Positions 44,151 through 52,526 of a stretch of 64,000 bases of DNA are shown one piece after another (positions within the stretch are counted from its first letter, which is position 1; each line of letters starts with the position of its first letter). Position numbers and translations under genes: made by a program. This stretch comes from CAWJMD01 sp963843835 (GTDB lineage Bacteria; Actinomycetota; Actinomycetes; Actinomycetales; CAWJMD01). The notes beneath the pieces are model-generated. The model was not told the DNA's origin. It was given only the letters and a program-made list of their open reading frames with translations, and made no database searches. Location of the stretch: assembly GCA_963843835.1 (NCBI GenBank), contig CAWJMD010000008.1:1178001-1242000 (forward strand), in the 5' to 3' direction.

Positions 44151-44519
44151 TCACAGCCTGGGGACGAAGTCCTGCCCGCGCAGGGCCCGCTCGACGAGCA
44201 TCACCGCGTGGGCGGTGGACGCCAGGCGCGTGCGCTCCGTCTCCAGCACCTGGATGCCCTCGGTGACCACCGGACCCGGGACGAACCCCGCCAGATCACC
44301 CCGGAGCTGGGCCACCGCGGTGGCGACGCCGGCCTGCTGGGCCGCGACGTGGCGAGCGGCAAGGCGCACCATCAGCAGCGGGTGCCGCTGCAGCAGCGGG
44401 TAGCCGCGGTACTCGTGCGGGCAGAGGTCGAGCAACCAGGCCACGGCCCGCTGCTCCCAGCCCCGGACGGCCGGTGGCGGGACCTGGGCGGGCCACCCGG
44501 GGGGCAGGTACGCACTCAC
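44151..44519 (-). CDS. Small conserved hypothetical protein
   Basis: A 122-residue helical protein starting at GTG 44519 with CATGCT 6 nt upstream, a possible leaderless start. Segments HEYRGYPLLQRHPLLMVRLAARH and HAVMLVERALRGQDFVPRL are amphipathic and basic. No motif I recognise; no membrane helices. It lies between the sugar ABC permease gene and dxs, all on the minus strand, behind a terminator hairpin, so it is a separate unit. Confidence 0.65.
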   Translation of the reverse strand: MSAYLPPGWPAQVPPPAVRGWEQRAVAWLLDLCPHEYRGYPLLQRHPLLMVRLAARHVAAQQAGVATAVAQLRGDLAGFVPGPVVTEGIQVLETERTRLASTAHAVMLVERALRGQDFVPRL

Positions 44520-44560
44520 GGGACCAGCATGACGGGCGACCCGGCCCGACCCGCACAGCA

Positions 44561-44602
44561 CCGTGCCCCGGGCGCCGCGCGTGGCGGACACCCGGGGCAC
44601 GG
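44561..44602 (-). terminator. Terminator hairpin after the xyl-type operon
   Basis: CCGTGCCCCGGG (44561-44572) is perfectly complementary to CCCGGGGCACGG (44591-44602): a 12-bp GC stem with an 18-nt loop, placed 19 bases beyond the permease stop. There is no U-tract. Confidence 0.65.
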
Positions 44603-44620
44603 ATCAGGCTCTCGCTGGGC

Positions 44621-45883
44621 TCAGGCGATACCCGCCCGCGCACGTCCACGCCGCGACAGCGCGTCGACGATGACGGCGACCAGCAGCACGCCGCCGGTCA
44701 CCATGAAGCGGATCGACGAGTCGAGGTTGAGCAGCGTGAGGCCGTTCGAGATCGACTGGATCACGAGGATCCCGAGCAGCGCCGAGTACGCGCTCCCGCG
44801 TCCGCCGAAGAGGCTCGTGCCGCCGATCACGGCGGCAGCGATGGCGTTCAGGTTGGTGTCGGCGCCGCCGCTGGCCTGGTTCGACGCCGCGAGGCGACCC
44901 GCCGCCAGCACGCCACCGAGCGCCGCGAAGGTCGAGGTCAGGATGAAGACCTGCAGGTAGACGCGCCGCACCTTGATGCCCGCGCGTCGCGCCGCCTCCA
45001 CATTCCCGCCGACGGCGAAGATGTCCCGCCCCCACTGCGTCTTGCGCAGCATCAGGTCCATGAACACGACGAGGAGGACGAAGAGCACGAACGACAGCCC
45101 GACCCCGCGGTCCTGGTTGAGCACGAACGCCCCGACGAGCAGCACGGCGCCGATCGCTGCCGCCCGCAGCACGATCACGGTGATCGGGGTCACCGAGAGC
45201 CCGGCCGCGGCACGTCGTCGTGCCGCGAACACGTGGGTGGCGACGTTGACCAGGACGGCGACCAGCACGAGGGCGTAGGCGGTCCCGGGGGTGAGGAACA
45301 TGCTCTGGCTGAAGCGGACGATGCCGGAGTCGAACGGCAGGTTGACCGTGCCGGTGTCGCCCAGCACGAACAGCTGCAGCCCGAGTACGGCCAGCAACCC
45401 GGCCAGTGTCACGACGAAGCTCGGTACACCGAACGACGTGTAGAGCATCCCGTAGACGGCACCGATCGCCATCCCCGCGGCCAACGCCGCGATGATCGCG
45501 ATGATCAGCGGGAGGTCCTGCTGCACGAAGAGCACCGCCAGCACCGCCGCGGACAGGCCGCTCACCGACCCGACCGAGAGGTCGATCTCACCCAGCAGCA
45601 GCACGAGCACCACGCCGATGGCGATGGTGCCGACCGCCGCCGACTGCAGGGTGAGGTTCACGAGGTTGCGGCTGGAGAGGAAGTTGGGGTTGAGCAGCGC
45701 GAAGGCCGCCCAGATCACCACCAGCCCGACGACGACCGGCAGGGACCCGAGGTCACCGGACCTGACGCGCGTCAGGAAGGCACTGGCCTGGCCACTCACG
45801 CCGCGCTGGGCGATCAGGCGCTCGTCGAGCTGGTCGAGCGGGACGGCGTCCGCCGCGTGTTCGCTCTCGATCGGTGTGCTCAC
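44621..45883 (-). CDS. Sugar ABC transporter permease, XylH/FrcC type
   Basis: A 420-residue inner-membrane permease of the CUT2 class with about ten or more helices. LLLGEIDLSVGSVSGLSAAV is the family hallmark near residue 96-115, and GGNVEAARRAGIKVRRVYLQVF is the cytoplasmic coupling loop. The C-terminus shows IAAAVIGGTSLFGGRGSAYS. GTG 45883 overlaps the ATPase stop (GTGA). Together with the ATPase and binding protein it should import a pentose or hexose. Confidence 0.87.
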   Translation of the reverse strand: MSTPIESEHAADAVPLDQLDERLIAQRGVSGQASAFLTRVRSGDLGSLPVVVGLVVIWAAFALLNPNFLSSRNLVNLTLQSAAVGTIAIGVVLVLLLGEIDLSVGSVSGLSAAVLAVLFVQQDLPLIIAIIAALAAGMAIGAVYGMLYTSFGVPSFVVTLAGLLAVLGLQLFVLGDTGTVNLPFDSGIVRFSQSMFLTPGTAYALVLVAVLVNVATHVFAARRRAAAGLSVTPITVIVLRAAAIGAVLLVGAFVLNQDRGVGLSFVLFVLLVVFMDLMLRKTQWGRDIFAVGGNVEAARRAGIKVRRVYLQVFILTSTFAALGGVLAAGRLAASNQASGGADTNLNAIAAAVIGGTSLFGGRGSAYSALLGILVIQSISNGLTLLNLDSSIRFMVTGGVLLVAVIVDALSRRGRARAGIA

Positions 45884-46704
45884 GACTCCTCCTCCGTCCG
45901 GCCGGCCGCCGCACGACGGGTCACGGCGTTGTCACTGGCTCCGGTGATCGCCGCGATGATCTCCTCGTAGGAGACGTCGGCGACGCGGAAGACGCCGTTG
46001 TTGCGGCCCAGCCGCAGCACCGCCACCCGGTCGGCCACCGCCTGCACGTCGGCCATGTTGTGGCTGATGATCACGACCGCGAGACCGCCCGCGCGCAGAC
46101 GCTCCACGAGGTTCAGCACCTCGGCCGTCTGCGCGACGCCGAGTGCCGCGGTCGGCTCGTCGAGCATCACCAGGCGAGGCTCTCCGAGCAGGGACCTGGC
46201 GATGGCCACGGTCTGCCGCTGACCCCCCGACAGCGAGGCGACGGGGATGCGGACGGACGGGATCTTGGCGGAGAGCTGGCGCAGGAGCTCCCACGACCGC
46301 TTCTCCATCCCGACCTCGTCGAGCAGTCCGCGGTGCCGCTCCTCGCGTCCGAGGAAGAGGTTGGCGACGACGTCGAGGTTGTCGCACAGGGACAGGTCCT
46401 GGAAGACGGTGGCGATGCCGAGCTTGCGCGCTGCGGCGGGTGAGGGGATGTTCACCTTCCGCCCCTGCACCGTCACGTCGCCTGCGTCGGGGGTGTAGAC
46501 GCCGGCCATCACCTTGACCAGCGTCGACTTGCCGGCACCGTTGTCGCCGACGAGCGCCATCACCTCGCCGGCCTTCACCTCCAGGTCGACACCGCTCAGG
46601 GCCTGGACGGCTCCGAACCGCTTGCCCACGCCTCTCAGCTCGAGCACAGGGGTCTGGTCACCGGCATCGGGTGGGGGGACGTTCTCGGTCAGGGTCGTGC
46701 TCAT
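45880..46704 (-). CDS. Sugar ABC transporter ATPase, single-domain (FrcA-like)
   Basis: A 274-residue single ABC module: Walker A GDNGAGKST at 53-61, IATVFQDLSLCDNLDVVANL (Q-loop), signature LSGGQRQTVAIAR and Walker B LVMLDEPTAAL. XylG, RbsA and AraG normally carry two tandem modules (about 500 residues); this short form is like FrcA of the fructose system, so fructose is as likely a substrate as xylose. It is separated from the binding-protein gene by 107 bases containing two hairpins. Confidence 0.87.
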   Translation of the reverse strand: MSTTLTENVPPPDAGDQTPVLELRGVGKRFGAVQALSGVDLEVKAGEVMALVGDNGAGKSTLVKVMAGVYTPDAGDVTVQGRKVNIPSPAAARKLGIATVFQDLSLCDNLDVVANLFLGREERHRGLLDEVGMEKRSWELLRQLSAKIPSVRIPVASLSGGQRQTVAIARSLLGEPRLVMLDEPTAALGVAQTAEVLNLVERLRAGGLAVVIISHNMADVQAVADRVAVLRLGRNNGVFRVADVSYEEIIAAITGASDNAVTRRAAAGRTEEES

Positions 46705-46744
46705 GTCAGGGGCTCCTCACTGCCTCGGGTGACGAGGGTGCCCC

Positions 46745-46773
46745 GGTCGGCCGTCCTTCTCGGACGGCCGACC
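46745..46773 (-). terminator. Strong stem-loop between binding-protein and ATPase genes
   Basis: GGTCGGCCGTCC (46745-46756) and GGACGGCCGACC (46762-46773) form a perfect 12-bp stem with a 5-nt loop. In this position it can end part of the transcripts or protect the 3' end of the upstream message, giving more binding protein than ATPase. Confidence 0.6.
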
Positions 46774-46777
46774 AGGG

Positions 46778-46794
46778 CGCGTCGTTCAGACGCG
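46778..46794 (-). terminator. Second small stem-loop of the tandem pair
   Basis: CGCGTC (46778-46783) and GACGCG (46789-46794) with a 5-nt loop, directly after the binding-protein stop in the direction of transcription. Confidence 0.4.
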
Positions 46795-46811
46795 TTGTCT
46801 CGCTGGACGTG

Positions 46812-47915
46812 TCAGCTGATGCCGGCCTCGGCGCATGCGGCCGCGGCCTCACCGCCGCAGATCTCCTCGACCGTGTAGAACTCGTCCTTCACGATCGTGT
46901 CGGCGATGTTGTCCTTGGTCACGGCGACGGGCTCGAGGAGCACGGACGGGATGCCGTTGACCTCGGAGTCGGTCTTCGGCGTCTCGCCACGGAGCAGCTG
47001 CACCGCCATGTCGGCGGCCGCCTCTGCCTCGGGCTTGATCGCCTTGTAGACGGTCATGTACTGGTCGCCGGTCAGGATCCGCTGGATGGCGGCGAGCTCG
47101 GCGTCCTGGCCGGTGACCAGGGGCAGGGTGGTGAGGCCAGAGGCGCGCATGGCGGCGATGGCGCCACCGGCCGTGCCGTCGTTGGCGGCGTAGACGGCCG
47201 CCAGCGAGTTCGGGGGCAGGGACGCGAGCTGGCCGTCCATCCAGTTCTGCGCCTCGTCGGGGCTCCAGTCCGGGGTGTCGAACTCGGCCACGATGCTGTA
47301 GCCGGACGAGTCGAGGACCGAGTGCGCGCCCTTCTTGAACAGGGTGGCGTTGTTGTCGGTCGGGGACCCGTTGATCATCACGATGTCGCCGGAGTCCTTG
47401 CCCTCGGCCTTGAGGCCCTCGACCAGCGTCGTCCCCTGCAGCTCGCCCACCTTCTCGTTGTCGAACGAGATGTAGTAGTCGATCGGTGAGTCGGTGACGA
47501 ACCGGTCGTAGCTGATCACGGGGATGTTGGCGTTCTTGGCGCTGTTGACGATCGTCGCGGCGCTCGCCGAGTCGACCGGGTCGAGCACCATGACGTCGAC
47601 GCCCTCGGTGATCGCCGACTCAGCCTGCTGCTGCTGCTTGGCGGCATCCTGGTCGGCGTTGGAGTAGAGCACCTTGCAGTCCGGGCAGAGCTCGGTGACC
47701 TTCGCCTCGAAGAAGGGTCGGTCGAACGCCTCGTAGCGGGTGGTCTTCGACTCCGGCAGGAGCAGGGCGATCGTGCCCGAGTCCTTGCCCCCGCTGCTGG
47801 TCGAGGTGCCTTCGCCGGTACCCGACGACGACGTGTCCTGGACGCAGCCGGCGGCGACCGTTGCGGTCACGGCGAGCACTCCGATGAGTACCGCCCGATG
47901 ACGGGTGAAACGCAT
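46812..47915 (-). CDS. Sugar-binding lipoprotein, XylF/ChvE type
   Basis: A 367-residue binding protein with lipobox VAAGC (Cys24) and a Ser/Gly-rich linker. The periplasmic-binding-protein type 1 fold starts at GTIALLLPESKTTRYEAFDR and includes VLDPVDSASAATIVNSAKN, PVISYDRFVTDSPIDYYISF (ligand Arg/Asp region) and LVTGQDAELAAIQRILTGDQ. These match xylose/arabinose-type proteins. ATG 47915 has GGGAG six bases upstream. The gene follows the ROK regulator by 64 bases on the same strand. Confidence 0.88.
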   Translation of the reverse strand: MRFTRHRAVLIGVLAVTATVAAGCVQDTSSSGTGEGTSTSSGGKDSGTIALLLPESKTTRYEAFDRPFFEAKVTELCPDCKVLYSNADQDAAKQQQQAESAITEGVDVMVLDPVDSASAATIVNSAKNANIPVISYDRFVTDSPIDYYISFDNEKVGELQGTTLVEGLKAEGKDSGDIVMINGSPTDNNATLFKKGAHSVLDSSGYSIVAEFDTPDWSPDEAQNWMDGQLASLPPNSLAAVYAANDGTAGGAIAAMRASGLTTLPLVTGQDAELAAIQRILTGDQYMTVYKAIKPEAEAAADMAVQLLRGETPKTDSEVNGIPSVLLEPVAVTKDNIADTIVKDEFYTVEEICGGEAAAACAEAGIS

Positions 47916-47979
47916 GATGTCTCCCAGATGTGTTGTGACTGTTGACTTATCGCATGAACAACGGATCGTGCTGTCGTGG

Positions 47980-49155
47980 TCAGCCGACGGTTGCACCGAC
48001 CTTGGAGGGGAGCGCCGAGGCGAGCACGAGAGCGACCGCCCCGAGCGTCTCGGCTCGGCGACCCAGCATCCCGGGGACGATCTCGACCTGCCCCACGGTG
48101 CTGGGCGTGCCCATCCGCTCGACGGCCTGGCGCACCGGGCCGAGCAGGATCTCGCCGGCTTCGGCGAGCTGACCTCCGACGACGACCGTCTCGGGGTTGA
48201 GCACGTTGCAGAGCTGGCCCACGGCCAGGCCGATGGCGTGGCCGGCGTCGCCCAGCACACGCATGCAGCCGGCGTCACCCGCCCTCGCCCGGGAGATCAT
48301 CGTGTCCACGTCGAGCTCGCCCTGCGTGGGCGCCAGCAGGCGCAGGAGGTGACCGCTGCCGGCGATCGTCTCGAGGCAGCCCCGGTTGCCGCATCGGCAG
48401 ACACTCCCCGACTCGTCGATGGTGACGTGGCCGATCTCGCCGGCGCCCCCGTGCGCGCCGCGGTAGAGGCGGCCGTCGAGGACGAGCCCGGCCCCCACAC
48501 CGGAGGCCACCTTGAGGTAGATCGCGTGGCGGCGCCCACGGGCAGCCCCCCACGTGGTCTCCCCCAGCGCACCGAGGTTCGCGTCGTTCTCGACCATGAC
48601 GGGGACGCCCCAGGCCCGCTCGAACTGCGCCTGGGCGTCGACGCCCACCCAGCCGGGGAGGATGGCCGGTGTACCTACCGTGCGGGTGCGGTCGTCGATC
48701 GGCCCCGGCACCGCCACACCGACACCGAGGACGTCCTCGTGTACCGCGCCGTGCTCGGCCAGCAGCTGGTCGCCGAGGCTCAGGCTGGCCACGATGACGG
48801 CGTCCACGGAGCTGTCCACGTCGACGTCGACGGTGCGCTCGCCGAGGACGCGATGAGTGAGGTCGGCGACCGCGACCCGTACGTGGGTGTGACCCACGCC
48901 GGTGCCGATCACCAGTCCGTTCTCCCGGGCCAGGCCCAGCACGCGGCCTCGGCGCCCGGCGCCGTCCGCGAGGACGACGAGGCGACCCTCCTCGGTGAGC
49001 TCGCGCGCCAGCGTGGACACGGTCGCCGCCGACAGCCCGGTCTCACGGGCGACCTCGGCCTGGGTCAGCTGGCCGTGGAGACGCAGGATCGACAGCACGC
49101 GCTCGCGATTGGCAACTCGAAGCGATGACGTAGACCCGGGCGCCTTTGCCTTCAC
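47980..49155 (-). CDS. ROK-family transcriptional repressor
   Basis: A 391-residue ROK protein. Residues about 12-70 hold a winged helix-turn-helix (RVLSILRLHGQLTQAEVARE, TGLSAATVSTLARELTEEG). The sugar-kinase-like domain has VGVAVPGPID, MVENDANLGALGE and GEIGHVTIDESGSVCRCGN with the Cys-x-Cys zinc cluster (CRCGNRGC). Such regulators bind xylose, glucose or related sugars and repress adjacent importers. GTG 49155 has TACATT 6 nt upstream. It is encoded upstream of and co-directional with the binding-protein gene. Confidence 0.88.
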   Translation of the reverse strand: MKAKAPGSTSSLRVANRERVLSILRLHGQLTQAEVARETGLSAATVSTLARELTEEGRLVVLADGAGRRGRVLGLARENGLVIGTGVGHTHVRVAVADLTHRVLGERTVDVDVDSSVDAVIVASLSLGDQLLAEHGAVHEDVLGVGVAVPGPIDDRTRTVGTPAILPGWVGVDAQAQFERAWGVPVMVENDANLGALGETTWGAARGRRHAIYLKVASGVGAGLVLDGRLYRGAHGGAGEIGHVTIDESGSVCRCGNRGCLETIAGSGHLLRLLAPTQGELDVDTMISRARAGDAGCMRVLGDAGHAIGLAVGQLCNVLNPETVVVGGQLAEAGEILLGPVRQAVERMGTPSTVGQVEIVPGMLGRRAETLGAVALVLASALPSKVGATVG

Positions 49156-49167
49156 GAGTTGAATGTA
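49156..49167 (-). promoter_or_regulatory. Leaderless promoter -10 of the ROK gene
   Basis: TACATT, CAACTC, then GTG 49155 on the minus strand. A TTGACG -35-like box lies 19 bases upstream (49187-49192), inside an inverted repeat. Confidence 0.55.
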
Positions 49168-49188
49168 AACGCCCCGCCCTGTCGTCCG

Positions 49189-49205
49189 TCAAGCACAGGC
49201 CTTGA
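49189..49205. promoter_or_regulatory. Inverted repeat over the ROK -35
   Basis: TCAAG (49189-49193) and CTTGA (49201-49205), 7 bases apart, overlap the predicted -35. It could be an autoregulatory site. Confidence 0.35.
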
Positions 49206-49221
49206 CTCGTTTAGGCAACGA

Positions 49222-51318
49222 TCAAGGGGTCTCCCAGCGCAGGTTCCCGCCTTCTGCCCGCACAACGCGGCCGCTTGCGTCCAGTTCGATGACAACGGGT
49301 TCGCCCGCAACGACCAGACCATCCACAACGAGGCGACCGACAGGACTCGGACACATCGGGCGGAGCCGCGCGACCCCTCGCGGCACGTCCACCTCGAGCC
49401 CGAGCACGACCTGCAGCACGGCCACGGCCGACGTCACCGACCACGCCTGGGGCCGGCACGCCGCGGGGTACGGGACCGGGTTGCCGACATCGGGGGCCGC
49501 GTCACCCGACCACAGCTCCGGAAGGCGGTCGTCGAAGGCCGCCGCCGCGCAGAGGAGCCCCTCGACCAGATCGCGGCCGTGCTCGGCCAGGCCGGCGCGG
49601 GAGAGGGCCTGCAGGACGACGGCCGTGTCGTGCGGCCAGACCGACCCGCAGTGGTAGCTCAGCGACGAGAAGGCGGCAGCGTCCGTCGACATCGTCCGCA
49701 GCCCGAAGCCCGAGCTCATCGTGGGGTCCGCCATCCACCGGGCGACCGCCGCCTCACCGTCCTCGTCGAGAAGGCCGGTGCCCGGCAGGTGCCCCATGTT
49801 GCTGGCGACGGCGTCGACCCTGCGCTTGGCGCCGTCCAGCGCGAGCGCCGGGTACCGACCGCGCCCGTCGTCGACCCAGAACCGACGAGCGAAGACCGCC
49901 CTCATCCCATCGGCGCGCCGGCGGTAGGTGTCGGTGTCCGCGTGCCCGAACGCCTCCAGCACGTCGCTGCCGCGCACGAGGGCCTCGTGGGCGTAGCCCT
50001 GCACCTCGGCCAGGGCGATCGGGGCCTCGGCCATCGAGCCGTCGGCGAAGCGCACCGAGTCACCACTGTCCTTCCACCCCTGGTTCGACAGCCCGGTCCC
50101 CGTGGAGTCGACGTACTCGAGCAGCAGGTCGCCGTCCGGGTCGGCCCACTCGACCAGCCAGTCCAGCGCGGCGCGCGCCGCGGGAAGCAGGGCCTGGACC
50201 TGGTCGGACGGCAGGCCCCAGCGCCACGCGTCGTGCAGCAGGCACAGCCACAGCGGCGTCGCGTCGACCGTGCCGTAGTACGTCGGGGGAAGCGCGGTCC
50301 CGTGGTCGTCCAGCACCATCACCGACCGACGCAGCTCGTGCAGGATCTTCCCCGGCTGCTCCTGGCTCGCGGGGTCGTGCACCGTCCCCTGCCGGGCAGC
50401 AAGGGTGCGCAGCGTCCCTCCGGCCAGGTCCGTGCCGAGGGGTAGCGCCATCCGCGCCGCCCAGAGGCTGTCGCGGCCGAAGAGCGTGAAGTACCAGGGG
50501 GCGCCGGCCGCCACGAAGACGTCGTCCGGGGAGTCGACGGTGGTCATCCGCAGCGATGACAGGTCCTCGAGGGACGCGCTGAGCCACCTGGCCAGTCGGC
50601 GGTCGTCCGCCCGCACCTCGGGAACAGCCCAGGTGCTGTGGCTCCGTGCGGGCCCCACCGCGGCCCGCGGGTCCGAGACCTCCACCCCCCAACCGAACCG
50701 GGTCTGCGTGCGGGGCTCCAGCACCGTGCGCCACGTCCACGTCCCGCCTTCCCCCGTCTCCGTCACGGTCGAGCCGTGCGCGGACGAGAAGACGAGCCGG
50801 CTGGCGGTCCCCTTGATCTCCCAGACCAACGTGGAGTCACCCTCACGCCGCGGCGCGAGCACCTGACCCCGTCGCCCGGACTTCACGACGTCGACCTCCG
50901 CGAAGTCGGCGGCAACGTCGACCTCGATCTCGACCGTGACGGGCTCCGACGCGGTGGACGAGAGCATCAGCTCCTCGTCGCACCGACCGGCCGACACCGT
51001 TCGCAGGCGGTCGAGCCGCACGGTCGGATCGGGGTGGGCATCCCCGAGTGCCCGAAGCAGGCCCGTGAAGCGGTAGCCCGCAGCCCCCACGCGGGAGCTC
51101 GAGACAGCCTCGGGTTCAGCACCGTTCACCGTGACTACCGCTCGAGAGAGCACGCGCACGTCTCCGTGCATCATCCCCTCGGCGCCACGGTCGCGGACCT
51201 GCCCGTCCGCGGACGAGGCGACCAGCGTCGGCGCCTGGAGGCACATGGCCAGCTGATGCAGTGCCGGCTGCAGCGCTCGTGTCATGCCCACACGATCCTC
51301 CCGATGGGTGGCGCTCAT
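49222..51318 (-). CDS. Amylo-alpha-1,6-glucosidase / glycogen-debranching-type protein
   Basis: A 698-residue protein with an N-terminal beta domain (about 15-240; VRDRGAEGMMHGDVRVLSR is typical) and a six-hairpin glycoside-hydrolase domain (about 270-690). GAPWYFTLFGRDSLWAARM, QGWKDSGDSVRFADG and WPHDTAVVLQAL near the C-terminal part are family landmarks, including the catalytic-acid candidates in FGRDS and KDSGDS. Relatives split alpha-1,6 branches of glycogen or act on related oligosaccharides. ATG 51318 has GAGG seven bases upstream. It is divergent from a LacI regulator and sugar importer and likely shares their control. Confidence 0.85.
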   Translation of the reverse strand: MSATHREDRVGMTRALQPALHQLAMCLQAPTLVASSADGQVRDRGAEGMMHGDVRVLSRAVVTVNGAEPEAVSSSRVGAAGYRFTGLLRALGDAHPDPTVRLDRLRTVSAGRCDEELMLSSTASEPVTVEIEVDVAADFAEVDVVKSGRRGQVLAPRREGDSTLVWEIKGTASRLVFSSAHGSTVTETGEGGTWTWRTVLEPRTQTRFGWGVEVSDPRAAVGPARSHSTWAVPEVRADDRRLARWLSASLEDLSSLRMTTVDSPDDVFVAAGAPWYFTLFGRDSLWAARMALPLGTDLAGGTLRTLAARQGTVHDPASQEQPGKILHELRRSVMVLDDHGTALPPTYYGTVDATPLWLCLLHDAWRWGLPSDQVQALLPAARAALDWLVEWADPDGDLLLEYVDSTGTGLSNQGWKDSGDSVRFADGSMAEAPIALAEVQGYAHEALVRGSDVLEAFGHADTDTYRRRADGMRAVFARRFWVDDGRGRYPALALDGAKRRVDAVASNMGHLPGTGLLDEDGEAAVARWMADPTMSSGFGLRTMSTDAAAFSSLSYHCGSVWPHDTAVVLQALSRAGLAEHGRDLVEGLLCAAAAFDDRLPELWSGDAAPDVGNPVPYPAACRPQAWSVTSAVAVLQVVLGLEVDVPRGVARLRPMCPSPVGRLVVDGLVVAGEPVVIELDASGRVVRAEGGNLRWETP

Positions 51319-51395
51319 CGACCATCCTCCCTCGACCCCTGCGAGCCGCAGGTCGCCTCGTCGTCCCCGAGCGGCTCTTGACAGGAGCCGCCGTC

Positions 51396-51444
51396 TGGAG
51401 CACTGTGCTCGACAAGATTTGAACGATCCAATCACAGTGCTCCA
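51396..51444. promoter_or_regulatory. Paired inverted operator sites in the LacI divergent region
   Basis: TGGAGCACTGTG (51396-51407) is repeated perfectly in reverse complement at 51433-51444. The left copy is part of the full palindrome GAGCACTGTGCTC (51398-51410). Between them lies a quasi-palindrome TTGAACGATCCAA (51419-51431) of the LacI-operator kind with a central CG. The centres of the outer sites are 31 bases apart, about three helical turns. Confidence 0.6.
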
Positions 51445-51497
51445 GTGGGGTCCAGCCACCGGGAGCACCAATCGCGACGACGCGGTGGAGGTGTGGG

Positions 51498-52508
51498 ATG
51501 GCGGTCAGGGCAACGCTCGACAGCGTCGCCGCCCGTGCCCGGGTCAGCCGCCAGACGGTCTCCAACGTCCTCAACTCCCCGCACCTGGTGAAGGCTGATA
51601 CGGCCCGCCGCGTGCGGGACGCCATCGACGAGCTCGGATACACACCCTCCCGGGCCGCGCGCCAGCTGCGGACCCAGCGCTCGATGCTGCTCGGCCTGCG
51701 GCTCGAACCCGACCACGGCGGCATCAACGGTGCACTGCTCGACCGCTTCCTCCACGCCGTCGTCCAGGCAGCCCAGCGCGAGTCCTACCGCATCGTCCTG
51801 TTCACCGCCGAGGACGACGAGGCCGAGATCCACTCGTACGTCGACCTCCTCGGGGCCAGCGAGCTCGACGGCTTCCTGCTCACCAGCACCCACCACGGTG
51901 ACCCCCGCACCTCGTGGCTGGCGGACCGCAACATCCCCTTCTCGACCTTCGGACGCCCTTGGGGCGAGGTCGACCAGCGGCACTCCTGGGTGGACGTCGA
52001 CGGCGCCGCGGGGACGGGGGCCGCGGTCGAGCACCTCGTGGGACTCGGTCACGCGCGCATCGGCTTCATCGGCTGGCCGCCCGGGTCGGGTGTCGGCGAC
52101 GACCGGCGGTCCGGCTGGGAGTCCGCCTGTCGGACACGCGGGCTCCCTGTGAACCGCACCCTGCAGGCCTTCGTCGAGGACGGTGTCCGCGCCGGCCGTG
52201 GGGCCGCAGAGAGCCTGCTCGCACACGCCAGCCCGCCGACCGCGCTCGTGTGCGCCAGCGACTCACTGGCCCTCGGCGCCCTCGCGGTGGACCCGGCCGT
52301 CTCCGTCGTCGGCTTCGACGACACCCCGGTGGCGCGCGCGGTCGGGCTGACCAGCGTGGCCCAGCCGGTGGTGCCCGCCGCGGAGGCCTGTCTCGACCAG
52401 GTCCTCGCCGTCATCTCCGGTGTCGGTGGTCCACCGCGACGCGTCCTGCTGCCCCCCACACTCACCGTCCGATCGTCCACCCACACCTCGACGCCGAGCC
52501 CCGGCTGA
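51498..52508 (+). CDS. LacI-family transcriptional regulator
   Basis: A 336-residue regulator: helix-turn-helix LDSVAARARVSRQTVSNVLN at 7-26, hinge helix SRAARQLRTQRS near 50-62, then a periplasmic-binding-protein-type sugar sensor (LDGFLLTSTHHGDPR, FSTFGRPWG, LVGLGHARIGFIGWPPGSG and VSVVGFDDTPVA). ATG 51498 has GGAGG upstream at a distance of nine bases. It is the first gene of the operon with the CUT1 importer and divergent from the debranching-type gene, so it probably regulates both through the palindromes in the 179-base gap. Confidence 0.9.
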   Translation: MAVRATLDSVAARARVSRQTVSNVLNSPHLVKADTARRVRDAIDELGYTPSRAARQLRTQRSMLLGLRLEPDHGGINGALLDRFLHAVVQAAQRESYRIVLFTAEDDEAEIHSYVDLLGASELDGFLLTSTHHGDPRTSWLADRNIPFSTFGRPWGEVDQRHSWVDVDGAAGTGAAVEHLVGLGHARIGFIGWPPGSGVGDDRRSGWESACRTRGLPVNRTLQAFVEDGVRAGRGAAESLLAHASPPTALVCASDSLALGALAVDPAVSVVGFDDTPVARAVGLTSVAQPVVPAAEACLDQVLAVISGVGGPPRRVLLPPTLTVRSSTHTSTPSPG

Positions 52509-52526
52509 ACCCCCAGGAGTGCCACC

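Noticed and set aside
44621..47915. Firm assignment of the CUT2 importer to xylose
   Set aside because: The single-domain ATPase resembles FrcA more than XylG, and no xylose isomerase or xylulokinase gene is nearby.
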